A DNA stretch of 30,048 nt, taken from Armadillidium nasatum (taxonomy: Eukaryota > Arthropoda > Malacostraca > Isopoda > Armadillidiidae). Both the position numbers and the translations under genes were made by a program. Where the stretch lies: assembly GCA_009176605.1 (NCBI GenBank), contig SEYY01019038.1:1-30048 (forward strand), written 5' to 3'. Every line of letters begins with the position of its first letter. The first letter of the stretch is position 1. Shown one piece after another: positions 14,049 through 22,947 of this stretch. A model generated the notes under the pieces. The model saw nothing but the letters and a program-made list of their open reading frames with translations. It was not told where the DNA came from and searched no databases.

Positions 14049-14735
14049 TTACTCCTCCTCACACACTTCTCTACATTCCCTTTTCAATTCCTCAGGAGTT
14101 AATGCGCGGCCCTGAGCTGCCGTATACCCCTGCATATATGATACTAACTCGGCCAACTTCACTTGCCAATGTTGCCTCCTCTCAGCTCTCATGTCTTCTG
14201 GCGTTCTCTGACGCTCTATGATTCTACCCTGTACTGATTCAATATTCCTCGACCTTTCATACGGAGTAGTTCTGATTCTAGAACACCTATTAGCGGGATT
14301 TCCTCGGCTTGATTGCCATACACTTCTACTATCTCTAATAGGTCCTCTTCCTATTTCCGACTCTGATGGTATATCAAACGTAATCGGCGAGAAATTACGC
14401 CTGCGAGGAGCCCTTGAAGGATCCTCCTCCAGACGCAATTCCTGCATTTCCCTATCTGGAATAGATACTCTTTCTTCCTGCGCCAACCTCCCTACTCCGG
14501 ATACCATTTCCATTTCCTCCGCTATCAGAATCATGTTTCCCAATTCTTCCGGTATATCCCTTCCTCCTTCTGCATTGTCCAATTCCACACCATCATCTCT
14601 GTCTTGAATCCCTGACGGACCTGCTAATGATTCATTTTCTTCCGCAACCTCTTCCGCTACTTCATTTTGAGGAGCTTCTATAGAATCCTGGTGCTCCACT
14701 CTCATCTCTTGTAACTCTTCCACTGCTCCTTCCAA
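14049..14735 (-). pseudogene. acidic C-terminal reading frame of a second gypsy element, 5'-truncated
   Basis: A stop-free minus-strand frame of about 228 codons, markedly richer in GC than the flanks. The product is acidic and low in complexity at first (EEVAEENESLAG) and then Arg-rich (EIGRGPIRDSRS; EDMRAERRQHWQ). No enzyme motif is present. About 230 bases beyond its stop come a polypurine tract and an LTR-like start, so it occupies the 3'-most coding position of an LTR element, equivalent to the acidic Pol tail or the last ORF of the element at 15067-27929. The 5' end is cut at about 14735, where sequence on the opposite strand begins; the apparent start is a TTG, so no true initiation site is visible. 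Confidence 0.55.
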
Positions 14736-15000
14736 TGGAACTATCCGGCTTTGTATTGACTATCGTGAGCTCAACAAAATTACCAAAGGAGATAGTTTCC
14801 CTATTCCAAATTTAGTGGACATGCTTTTTAGTTTGCAGGGTATGAAGTTTTTCAGTACAATAGATCTCGTCAAAGGTTATTATCAGGTTGAAATGGAAGA
14901 GGAGAGCATTGAAAAGACCGCTTTTACAACCATCACATTGAGTTCCTGGTATGCCGTTCGGTGTCAAAATGGACCGCACGTCAAGAGGCAGAGATCGCCT
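14730..15000 (+). pseudogene. Ty3/gypsy reverse transcriptase fragment
   Basis: Plus-strand frame with RLCIDYRELNKITKGDSFPI, then FFSTIDLVKGYYQVEMEEES and IEKTAF. These are reverse transcriptase blocks 2-3 of a gypsy-type Pol and closely parallel residues 445-505 of the intact Pol encoded downstream. After about 14930 the frame breaks: the expected MPFGVKNGP block is present only as a shifted MPFG-type remnant. No YLDD motif follows. It abuts, head to head, the minus-strand frame at 14049-14735, and ends about 65 bases before the 5' LTR of the intact element, which therefore lies in older gypsy debris. Confidence 0.85.
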
Positions 15001-15066
15001 GCTCATATAGAATTTGGTTTTTGGTGTTTTACATAAACTCGCTGGAAGTCAAAGAAACTATGTCGT

Positions 15067-16641
15067 TGAAGTGGAGAGTGGAAGGACTTGATGAGCCGGG
15101 CAACTCATCATCCCTCTTCCACTAGTAGAATTATAGAAATTTTTATCATTTTTCCATTTTTTTTTACAAATTATGAAAACTTTATATGGTATACTACAGT
15201 TCTCTTTATTTTACAGATTGAGATTATTGAATTGAGAAATTTATAATAATTGTTTTGTTTTTTTAAAAAAGTACATTCTATAATTATCATAGTGTTTATA
15301 CAACTATATGAATGTTAATACGCCTAAACTAAATTTGTAATTTTGCTTTGTTACAATTGAAATCGTGAAAACAAAATTATTAAAAATATAGGACTTCCAA
15401 TTGAAGTAAAATTGGTAAGAATATGAAAAATAAAGTAGGTGCCTTAGTCATAGTAAACTAAGTGAATAAATTGTGATATAATATATAATGAATATAAATT
15501 ATTAATAAATATCTAATAAGTGTATTCTTAACAGTGACCTGTCAACTGACGTGGAAAATCTTTTGAACCATAAGAAAACCCTTAAATGTTTTGCCTATAA
15601 CATTAAGGTATTTTATAACTTTATAAAATAGATATAATGATTATATAACATTATAATAAATGGATTATATATGTATAAATAATTATGTATGCTTAATTGA
15701 ATTTATATGTTTTTTTTAGGGTTTTTTATTTGGGGCTTATTTTTCTTTGCTTTCATTGAGCTTGCAGAGATTTTCCACGAACTGCCAATTGTCAATTGGT
15801 TGTGTTTTGGTGACTCAGAGTGGAACAAGGGAGCAAGATATTGATAGCAATTAATTTAACTTAGAGAGCACAGTTAAGCCACACATTTATATTGTAGTTA
15901 GTACCGTAATTCTTTTCTTCTTGTTACTAACCACTTCCTCTATTTTTTTCCTTTCTCAGTCCTTGTGGCTTACGGTTGGAGGTCTTTAGCGTGCACAGTC
16001 GGGTCCAGGTAATACTTGAGATAGAGGAGGTCTTGTTGGCCCCTGTTATGCATTCTGGAAAGTAAAGAAAATAACTTTAATAATATTTTGTATTTAAGTT
16101 GCGTTCATTCGATTATTATTGTGCCTTACAATATTCACGCTTGAAAACTCATTACTTTTGTTAATTTGTAATTTTTGCATATATTTGATTATTATTGGCA
16201 TTGTAATATTAATGTCAAGTAATTATTTGTTAAATTGAAACCTTTAAGTATATAATAATCCTTAAATAAAGAAGTTAATGTATGAAAGCTTGAATTGATT
16301 TACCTGTGTTTGAAGACTTGAGTGTGATTTTGATCTAATAGTAATGGAATGGTTGAAGTTTGATTAGGTAGAACGGATCTTCGCAGATAGATATTTCTTC
16401 ATTTATCTCCTTGTGCTTGACGTCCATTACAGTCTTAGAAATAAAATACCGTTCATTAGGGGGTAAGTCATCACACTTCCTATTTCCTTGTATATTGTAG
16501 AAAGATTAGTAGGTAGGGCAAAACAGTTCGGGGCCAAGCGCCAGCTTATAGGGAACACAATTAAATGTAAACTTGTCCCCTTACGTATCTTTTGACTCTT
16601 CAACCTATGTGCTTGCTTGGCGGGCAGTACTCTCCCCTACA
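15067..16641 (+). repeat. 5' LTR (1575 bp)
   Basis: Starts TGAAGTGGAGAGTGGAAGG and ends TCTCCCCTACA, the canonical TG...CA pair. By eye it differs from the 3' LTR by four substitutions and about eight small indels, six of them changing the length of a single-base run. Near its start AGTGGAAG (15077-15084) pairs with CTTCCACT (15116-15123), enclosing TGATGAG/CTCATCA (15089-15095/15104-15110), a GC-richer hairpin in AT-rich U3. Several AATAAA hexamers occur (for example 16265-16270 and 16440-16445). The true TATA box and R region cannot be fixed from sequence alone. Confidence 0.96.
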
Positions 16642-16658
16642 TATACATAAAAATAAAT

Positions 16659-16676
16659 TGGCGCCCGAACAGGGAC
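16659..16676 (+). promoter_or_regulatory. primer-binding site, tRNA-Lys3 type
   Basis: TGGCGCCCGAACAGGGAC is an 18-base perfect match to the primer-binding site used with tRNA-Lys(UUU), the same as in lentiviruses. It primes minus-strand DNA synthesis. It lies 17 bases after the LTR end at 16641, whereas the usual gap is zero to a few bases. Confidence 0.95.
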
Positions 16677-17171
16677 GTCGAGCCACGCTTACGAGACTGT
16701 GTTGAGTGTCGGTTAGGAAGGAAATCCTGAGGGATTGATCTAAGATAGGAAAAATTGATAATATAAATAGACATTGTGTAAGAAACAGAAATTGGTAAAT
16801 AGCAGAATCAAAGAAGTAAATAGAAAATAGAGGATAAAATAATAGATGGTCAAGGTATAACTGAGAGTATACATGGTGTGAAAGTCTTGTATAAATTATA
16901 TTGTCATAGTTTTCACTGTCTAAACTGTTCTTTTTCTTCATAGACACCGTAGACTTAGCTTAACAATTTGAAATATATTACATTGAAATACATTTTTTAA
17001 TTGATATTCTTTTTATATATTAGCGTCTCTTGAGACACTCATATATACACTGTACAGGTAACATTGAAAAGTGAGCCATCCCTTATATCTATTTATAGAT
17101 ATAAGAAGTGTTGGTTTAACTTACCAGGAGTCAAAGAAATTCCTTTTTGCTTATATTATTGAGAATACAAA
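16677..17171 (+). other. untranslated leader of the retroelement
   Basis: About 500 bases between primer-binding site and gag start. In such elements this leader carries packaging and dimerisation signals, none of which I can point to. It contains a candidate 5' splice site at 17057/17058. A short open frame starting at 17071 is out of frame with gag and shows no motif. Confidence 0.6.
17051..17063 (+). promoter_or_regulatory. candidate 5' splice site for subgenomic RNA
   Basis: TGTACAG/GTAACA fits a 5' splice consensus, with the cut after 17057. It sits between primer-binding site and gag start, where retroviruses keep their major donor. Joining it to the acceptor at 24969 would place ORF3 behind the leader and remove gag and pol. 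Confidence 0.5.
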
Positions 17172-18545
17172 ATGTCGGATTTGGAAATTGATCTGGAATC
17201 TTATTTGGCAATGGCAGAAGTCAGTAGTCCACTTGAAATGGAGAAGACAACCGGTGCCACTGGTGTAAGTGATGTGACAGGAGCAGAAGGGGTAATATCA
17301 GCCAAGGCTGTAACTGAGATAATAGGCAATTTAGGAAAACAAATGCAGGATTTAAACCATCAATTAACCCAAATTCGTGTGACAACTCCGATAACAGCCC
17401 CAACCCAGAAAATTGATGAAGTATTTATCACTATTCCTAAAGACGAAAGTATAAATACAACAACCACCCCTACGCATTTACCAGAACTGAGCGTACGACC
17501 AAAGATGACTGTATTATTGCCTTTCGAAAGTAGTGGAAACTCTGTAGTAAAAATCCCAGATGACTTTACTAATATAACTCAGGAAACAAATATCAGAACT
17601 GTAGCAACCTCTACAGTATCCTCTTGTTTATATACTCAAACTCCTACTACTACCTTAAATGTAGGATCTGGAAAACCATATCAACCACCCCAAACAACAT
17701 ATCCGTCACATCAGTACCAACCAGCCACGTGTCAGACAATAGATCAACCAACATATACAATACCTCAACAAACCAGGTATCAACCTTATGTACCACCAAA
17801 TGTGAATAGTTTTGTACCAATGGGACCCAGTATGATAACCCCCCAATATCAATTAGACAGTATTCAACAACAGTTGTCGTTACTTACACAAACAGTATCT
17901 TTGTTAACAGTTTTGGTTAATAATTCCCAAAAACCCAAAGTCTTGGAGCCAAAGATTTTCAGTTATGAAAAAGAACATGATTTGCATAAATTTCTAGAAC
18001 AGTTTGAAAAATATTGTAATAACAAATATCCACAGAGCCAAGATCAATGGTTGAGACTTATGGAAAATTATTTATCAGGAAAATTCCTGCGATTATACAC
18101 TGTGGTAACTAAAACGGTAACAGATTACCTTACGGTAAAACAAGTTCTTATCAGGTGGTATAATCAGGAGGAAAAAAAAAGAAATGAAAACAAATTACGA
18201 GCATATCATTCCGCAAAGAGACAACCTGGAGAAGATGTAAATTTATTCGCTCTGAGATTAGAACAATTAGGTTGTCAGGCTTTTCCTGGTGTAAACATGC
18301 GAGAGCACGAATCTCTGAGAACAGCCTTCATGTTAAGTTTACCTTTGAATGTTCAGAGAAAACTCAGAGAATACATTATTCAAAATGACATCAATACACA
18401 GACTAAAGTTCCATGGGAAAGACTTGTAATGCTAGCAGACTCTTATGATCGAGAATTCCAAACAGATAATGAATTGGTATCTTCCTTATATAGAGAACCG
18501 GAGAAGAGCAGTCAAGTCATACAACTTGATGCTCCCAGAGGCTGA
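17172..18545 (+). CDS. gag: Gag, N-terminal and capsid part
   Basis: 457-codon open frame that forms the structural protein of the particle. Residues 1-80 are acidic and helical; about 80-230 are Thr/Pro/Gln-rich linker (QPPQTTYPSHQY, QQTRYQPYVPPN). From about residue 262 (FSYEKEHDLHKFLEQFEKYC) to about 430 lies a capsid-like region including RQPGEDVNLFALRLEQLGCQ, a typical retrotransposon Gag phrase. The start is chosen because the frame opens about 500 bases after the primer site with AAAATGTCG. The frame ends at 18545, while the zinc knuckles continue in the +1 frame (overlap 18445-18545), consistent with one extra base near 18500-18545. A programmed +1 shift cannot be excluded. Confidence 0.85.
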   Translation: MSDLEIDLESYLAMAEVSSPLEMEKTTGATGVSDVTGAEGVISAKAVTEIIGNLGKQMQDLNHQLTQIRVTTPITAPTQKIDEVFITIPKDESINTTTTPTHLPELSVRPKMTVLLPFESSGNSVVKIPDDFTNITQETNIRTVATSTVSSCLYTQTPTTTLNVGSGKPYQPPQTTYPSHQYQPATCQTIDQPTYTIPQQTRYQPYVPPNVNSFVPMGPSMITPQYQLDSIQQQLSLLTQTVSLLTVLVNNSQKPKVLEPKIFSYEKEHDLHKFLEQFEKYCNNKYPQSQDQWLRLMENYLSGKFLRLYTVVTKTVTDYLTVKQVLIRWYNQEEKKRNENKLRAYHSAKRQPGEDVNLFALRLEQLGCQAFPGVNMREHESLRTAFMLSLPLNVQRKLREYIIQNDINTQTKVPWERLVMLADSYDREFQTDNELVSSLYREPEKSSQVIQLDAPRG

Positions 18546-19113
18546 CATAGAAGTAATACAAATTGATACGATAATTCCCCAGACCACATGGAGTGAAACT
18601 TTAAAACAGGGTTTACCCCAGAAATCAAAAATGATTAACAAATTACCACCAAATACTTCACAGAATAACAAAAAGAATAGAACAATGAACAACCCCAATA
18701 ACTACCCGACTGATAATAATCAGAACGCCCAAATGAGAAAAGAAACCTCTCTTTCTAACAATTCTTGTAGTTATTGTGGATTCAGAGGTCATGTACATAC
18801 TGAATGCTATAAAAAGCTAGGAATTTGTAGTTATTGTAAACAGAAAGGCCACATCCGCAGAGATTGTTGGAATAAGAATAATGGAAATGTACCTCCAACA
18901 GGAGAGAAAGTTTATGAATGTCCATTCTGTGGTGAAAACCATCTGGGCATAAATTGTCAGTTACAGAATCGGGAAAAAGCAAATCAGATGTCGAGGGAGA
19001 CAATGAATCAAAATCAGGATATTTCGGATCGGAATCGAAACACAACACCTTTACCACAGAGATCACCAAACCAAAGCGGTTCGCACCTTCCACAATTCCA
19101 AATTACAGAATGA
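18445..19113 (+). CDS. gag: Gag, nucleocapsid part with three zinc knuckles (shifted frame)
   Basis: Continuation of Gag in the next frame. True coding sequence probably joins from the previous frame somewhere in 18500-18545. It is rich in Asn, Gln and Lys and carries zinc knuckles CSYCGFRGHVHTEC and CSYCKQKGHIRRDC (both C-x2-C-x4-H-x4-C) and a third, CPFCGENHLGINC, with x3 before the histidine. These bind the genomic RNA during packaging. The frame stops at 19111-19113, but a fourth knuckle follows in yet another frame, so a second one-base break lies near 19100. Confidence 0.85.
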   Translation: MIENSKQIMNWYLPYIENRRRAVKSYNLMLPEADIEVIQIDTIIPQTTWSETLKQGLPQKSKMINKLPPNTSQNNKKNRTMNNPNNYPTDNNQNAQMRKETSLSNNSCSYCGFRGHVHTECYKKLGICSYCKQKGHIRRDCWNKNNGNVPPTGEKVYECPFCGENHLGINCQLQNREKANQMSRETMNQNQDISDRNRNTTPLPQRSPNQSGSHLPQFQITE

Positions 19114-19237
19114 CCCTTGGGCAGCTCAAGGAGCTAGACCCAAGGATCAGTATATTGACAATTGCCACATGTGTGGGAATTCCCATCCTGAAGGTAGTTG
19201 TTCAGAGGATGCGGGAAACTTAAACACTCTGCAGTGA
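19082..19237 (+). CDS. gag: Gag, C-terminal end with fourth zinc knuckle
   Basis: In the frame starting at 19082 the knuckle CHMCGNSHPEGSC (C-x2-C-x3-H-x4-C) is encoded at about 19163-19201, followed by a short tail and TGA at 19235-19237. This is the expected end of Gag: pol opens in the -1 frame relative to it and a slippery heptamer lies 16 bases before the stop. Discounting the two one-base breaks, 17172-19237 would be 688 codons including the stop, a whole number. Confidence 0.8.
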   Translation, partial: RTFHNSKLQNDPWAAQGARPKDQYIDNCHMCGNSHPEGSCSEDAGNLNTLQ

Positions 19238-22200
19238 TGGGCCACACTGTGGAGAAATTATTTACTCCGGATACCTTTTTGGCTCAAAATACAATCACGG
19301 AATCAGAATCTATGGGAATAAATGGACTCGGACTCGGATTTAGTAAAGAAAATGATACTTGGAATGAAATTGGAATCCATGGGAAAAATCAATCACAGAA
19401 TTTTAATAAACCTTTAAACATTCATAACAACATATGTCAAGCTGATGTAGATCCATTGATAGTAAATATTTCTCTGAACTCTGGTGAGGGATTCGTAGAA
19501 TGTATGATTGACACTGGAGCAGGGGTTAGTTTATTGAGTGAAGGAGCTGTATATCAATTCCCCCCTTTAAAACCAAAATTATCCGGTGAAGTTAGGGCAT
19601 TAAAGGGATTTGGTCAAAAGAAAGAGATCCCTATAAAATATTACGTAGAAACATTTGTTCTTTTTGATAGTGGGTTTATTTCTAAATCTATTAAATTTTA
19701 TTTGGTTCCATTAGAACTTATGACCTATAATGCTGTGTTAGGAGCTGTTGATCTTAAAGATAATAGATTAGTCCCTGATCTCACCAAAAGAGAATTGTTA
19801 CATAGATCTAATAACACCTTCAGTGTTATTGGAAAAGACATAAGCCTAACGATCCCATTTTTTAATTGTTTAATACCTAAAGTCACAGTCATTCCACCTT
19901 ATACTTGCCAATTTATAGCCATTAGTATTCCCTCTTTGAAAGCTAATTATAGGGAGATGAAATCTTTGGAATTTGTAGGAATATCCCATCCTTGTTTAAA
20001 TATCCTCCCAGGTATAATAGATAATAAATCTAATGACGTATGTGTTGCTGTTTTTAATCCCTCTGAGAAGGAACAACACTTACGAAAGAACACAGTGATA
20101 GGACACATTAATGAACTTAGATATTCTAATAACACAGAAAATACAAAAATACTACAGAAAAATGTAATGAAGGATGAAATTGAACCAGTAAGTTACTGGA
20201 CCATTGAAAAATTAGACACAGAATTTGAATTACACAACTTAGCACTGTCCACTGAACAACATGAAAAACTAATTTCAGTCCTACTGAAACATCCTCATGT
20301 ACTTAGTACTGGGGATAATGATGTTGGACTAGCACAGAATATCGCACACACAATTGAACTAGAAACTGATAAACCTGTCAGAATCCCGGTAAGGCGTTTT
20401 CAGGGACCATTAGCACAGGAGATAGAACGGGAGTGTGCTGACCTTTTAGAAAGTGACATTATACGACCCAGTAAGTCACCGTACTCAGCCCCGGTAGTTC
20501 CAGTAAGGAAACCTGATGGTTCTTTGAGACTTTGCATAGATTATCGTAAATTAAACAGTGTTACGAAGGGAGATTCATTCCCCTTACCAAATTTAATCGA
20601 CATGATTTACAACATGTATGGTAACACTTTCTTTACTACCATTGATCTCATCAAGGGTTATTATCAGGTCGCAATGGACCCTGACAGTATTGAGAAAACT
20701 GCGTTCTCCACACCTTTTGGGCAATATGAATATTTAAAGATGCCCTTTGGGGTCAAAAATGGACCTGCCACGTTCCAACGTGGCATGATGATCGCTTTGG
20801 CTGGACTACCCTGGAATAAAGTAATGGTCTATTTAGACGACATTATTATTCTCGGAAATGATTTTTATGACCATATAGACACGCTAGAAAAAGTCCTAAT
20901 GGCCTTAGGGTCAAACGGATATAAACTCCGACCGAAGAAAACCAGACTATGCAGATCCGAGGTTGAATTTCTGGGTCATAGAATATCTAATAAAGGTATA
21001 CAACCTTTGGAGAAAAATTTAAAAGGAGCACTAGAATTCCCTATTCCTACCACAGTAAAACAATTGAGGCAGTTTTTAGGTATGGTAAATTTTTATCGAC
21101 GTCATATACCTAACTGTTCACAAATTGCACAACCACTTTCAGCACAGACAGGGGGGAAAACAGTTACATGGACAAGGGAGTGCCAGACTGCTTTCGAGGC
21201 TTTAAAAGCAGCCTTAATTAACCCTACCTTATTGGGTTTTCCTGATTACACTCCAACGGCTTCACCATTGGAGTTGTATGTTGATGCCTCGAATGTAGGT
21301 GCTGGTGCTTGCTTGTCACAAAAACAAAATGGAATACACAGACCAATCGCATATATATCCACCACATTCAGTGGACCTCAGAAAAACTACAGCACAATAG
21401 ATAAGGAACTGACTGCCTTGCGATGGGCAGTTAAGTCCCTTAAAGCATTCCTAAAAGGAGTTAGATTTGTAATATACACAGATCATCAGCCCCTAATATA
21501 CCTCCAAAACATGAGTATGGTGGATGGAAGGGTGGCCCGTACATGGGAGGAGCTGAATGAATATAATTTTGAGATTAGACACATCACAGGAAAGGGAAAT
21601 ATAATTGCTGACACTTTATCAAGGTCACCGATACCTAATGATTTCCAAACAATAGAAATAGACACAAATTCCAAATTTTGTGATTATATACCTAGTGGAT
21701 TTAACCTTATTGTTGTTCCAGGGGGTGGAGATGCACTCTTCAAGTGTTTCTCAATGTTTTTATACGGAACAATGGACAATCATATAGAGATAAGAGAAAC
21801 TGTAGTAAATGAACTTATAAATCACATAGGTAAATACAAGTTGCAAAACAGTAATATCAGGAAACGATTGAGGTTAATGACACATAGGGGACAGGTACCT
21901 ATACCAGAAGTTATCGATTCCTTCTGTAACTTATATAAAAGTAGAGTGGAGGTTTATTACGACGATGATAAACCCATAGTCCATGGATCCCACTTTGTCG
22001 ATTATACCTGTAGGTTAAAATGTCTTGGGGGTATTCATTATAATTACTTGGAACCCATCACTGTTACACAAAATGAAACAAATGAGATGCTCATAAAAAT
22101 TAATGAAATAATTCCTATATATGGAGATATAGAGGTGTCCCATCATAACATTTGTGAGTTGGACATCATGAATGATCAGAATGAGGATCATATAATTAAA

Positions 22201-22947
22201 TCTTTAATACAACAAGTGTCTTTAAAAATTCCATATAACTTATGGCCAGAAAAATTAAAAATATTTAAATCACATCATAGATCATTATCAATTATAAATG
22301 ACATATTGTACCATTGTCGGGAGGACCCCCAAGCAAATCAGTATGTTATATCATTTCCAATGTTAATAAACATAGTATTAAAACTTCATTGGAATTGTGC
22401 ACACATAGGGCGCAATAAGTTGTTAGAACTTATCTATAAATACTTCTGGCATCCCCGAACTAATCAAGTAGTAGTTGATGTAGTTCGATGTTGTCCAACT
22501 TGTCAAAGATTAAAAACACACACAAATAATATTATACCTCCGACCTTAAAAATAGTTGCAAAAAGCCCTTTCGATCTAGTGGCCATGGATTTGTTACAAT
22601 TCCCCGTTACAGAAAAGGGAAATAAATATGCAATGGTGTTTATAGATCACTGTTCTAAATGGGCAAATGTTTTACCCATTGCTGATAAACAAGGTTTAAC
22701 CGTATCCACGGCTCTTAAAGAAAGAATATTACCATTTTTACCAAAGATTCCTAATAGAATGCTCACGGATAATGGAACTGAATTTAATAATGACAATTTC
22801 CAAAGAGTCTTAAACCAGTTTAACATTAAACATATTCGGACCTCCCCTTTACATCCTTCCAGTAATGGCATATGCGAAAGATTTAATAGAAGTCTGATCC
22901 AATTACTAAAATGCTTAGTGTTGGAAAATGAAAACCATTTGGGATGA
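19198..22947 (+). CDS. pol: Pol polyprotein: protease, reverse transcriptase, RNase H, OTU-like domain, integrase (first part)
   Basis: 1249 open codons without a proper start, expected to be made as a Gag-Pol fusion. Residues counted from 19198: aspartic protease with DTGA at 105-108; reverse transcriptase from about 395 with LCIDYRKLN at 445-453, MPFGVKNGP near 514 and the catalytic YLDD at 545-548; RNase H with acidic residues D696, E737 and D762 (YVDAS, DKELTAL, YTDHQPL). Residues about 834-955 resemble an OTU cysteine protease, but the nucleophile position is alanine (GGGDALFKC, A846), while the histidine (HYNYLEPI, H947) is kept. Integrase follows: zinc-binding HWNCAH and CPTC, then D1131, D1191 and E1227 (DD35E). 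The frame ends at 22947 because of an apparent extra base at 22938-22940; the protein continues in the next frame. Confidence 0.95.
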   Translation: MFRGCGKLKHSAVMGHTVEKLFTPDTFLAQNTITESESMGINGLGLGFSKENDTWNEIGIHGKNQSQNFNKPLNIHNNICQADVDPLIVNISLNSGEGFVECMIDTGAGVSLLSEGAVYQFPPLKPKLSGEVRALKGFGQKKEIPIKYYVETFVLFDSGFISKSIKFYLVPLELMTYNAVLGAVDLKDNRLVPDLTKRELLHRSNNTFSVIGKDISLTIPFFNCLIPKVTVIPPYTCQFIAISIPSLKANYREMKSLEFVGISHPCLNILPGIIDNKSNDVCVAVFNPSEKEQHLRKNTVIGHINELRYSNNTENTKILQKNVMKDEIEPVSYWTIEKLDTEFELHNLALSTEQHEKLISVLLKHPHVLSTGDNDVGLAQNIAHTIELETDKPVRIPVRRFQGPLAQEIERECADLLESDIIRPSKSPYSAPVVPVRKPDGSLRLCIDYRKLNSVTKGDSFPLPNLIDMIYNMYGNTFFTTIDLIKGYYQVAMDPDSIEKTAFSTPFGQYEYLKMPFGVKNGPATFQRGMMIALAGLPWNKVMVYLDDIIILGNDFYDHIDTLEKVLMALGSNGYKLRPKKTRLCRSEVEFLGHRISNKGIQPLEKNLKGALEFPIPTTVKQLRQFLGMVNFYRRHIPNCSQIAQPLSAQTGGKTVTWTRECQTAFEALKAALINPTLLGFPDYTPTASPLELYVDASNVGAGACLSQKQNGIHRPIAYISTTFSGPQKNYSTIDKELTALRWAVKSLKAFLKGVRFVIYTDHQPLIYLQNMSMVDGRVARTWEELNEYNFEIRHITGKGNIIADTLSRSPIPNDFQTIEIDTNSKFCDYIPSGFNLIVVPGGGDALFKCFSMFLYGTMDNHIEIRETVVNELINHIGKYKLQNSNIRKRLRLMTHRGQVPIPEVIDSFCNLYKSRVEVYYDDDKPIVHGSHFVDYTCRLKCLGGIHYNYLEPITVTQNETNEMLIKINEIIPIYGDIEVSHHNICELDIMNDQNEDHIIKSLIQQVSLKIPYNLWPEKLKIFKSHHRSLSIINDILYHCREDPQANQYVISFPMLINIVLKLHWNCAHIGRNKLLELIYKYFWHPRTNQVVVDVVRCCPTCQRLKTHTNNIIPPTLKIVAKSPFDLVAMDLLQFPVTEKGNKYAMVFIDHCSKWANVLPIADKQGLTVSTALKERILPFLPKIPNRMLTDNGTEFNNDNFQRVLNQFNIKHIRTSPLHPSSNGICERFNRSLIQLLKCLVLENENHLG
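19213..19254 (+). promoter_or_regulatory. programmed -1 ribosomal frameshift site (gag-pol)
   Basis: The heptamer GGGAAAC (19213-19219) sits in the gag frame as G GGA AAC, the canonical X XXY YYZ arrangement also used by some retroviruses. After a 7-base spacer, CTCTGCAGTG (19227-19236) pairs with CACTGTGGAG (19245-19254): ten pairs, two of them G-U, with an 8-base loop. Slipping one base back leads from the gag frame directly into the pol frame, which is open from 19198. The gag stop lies within the 5' side of the stem. Whether a pseudoknot forms is not clear. Confidence 0.85.

Noticed and set aside
14218-14607. 129-codon plus-strand open frame
   Set aside because: It is opposite the minus-strand acidic frame at 14049-14735, which has the purine tract and LTR start behind it and more protein-like composition.
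16659-16676. Primer site identical to that of lentiviruses, suggesting an endogenous lentivirus
   Set aside because: tRNA-Lys3 is conserved across animals. Pol motifs, the GPF module and the zinc knuckles fit a Ty3/gypsy element, and there is no lentiviral env.
18545-18555. Programmed +1 frameshift in gag at GGC TGA C
   Set aside because: The same-sign breaks recur throughout the element, and the gag-pol junction already has a complete -1 signal, so a one-base error is simpler. Kept only as a remote possibility.
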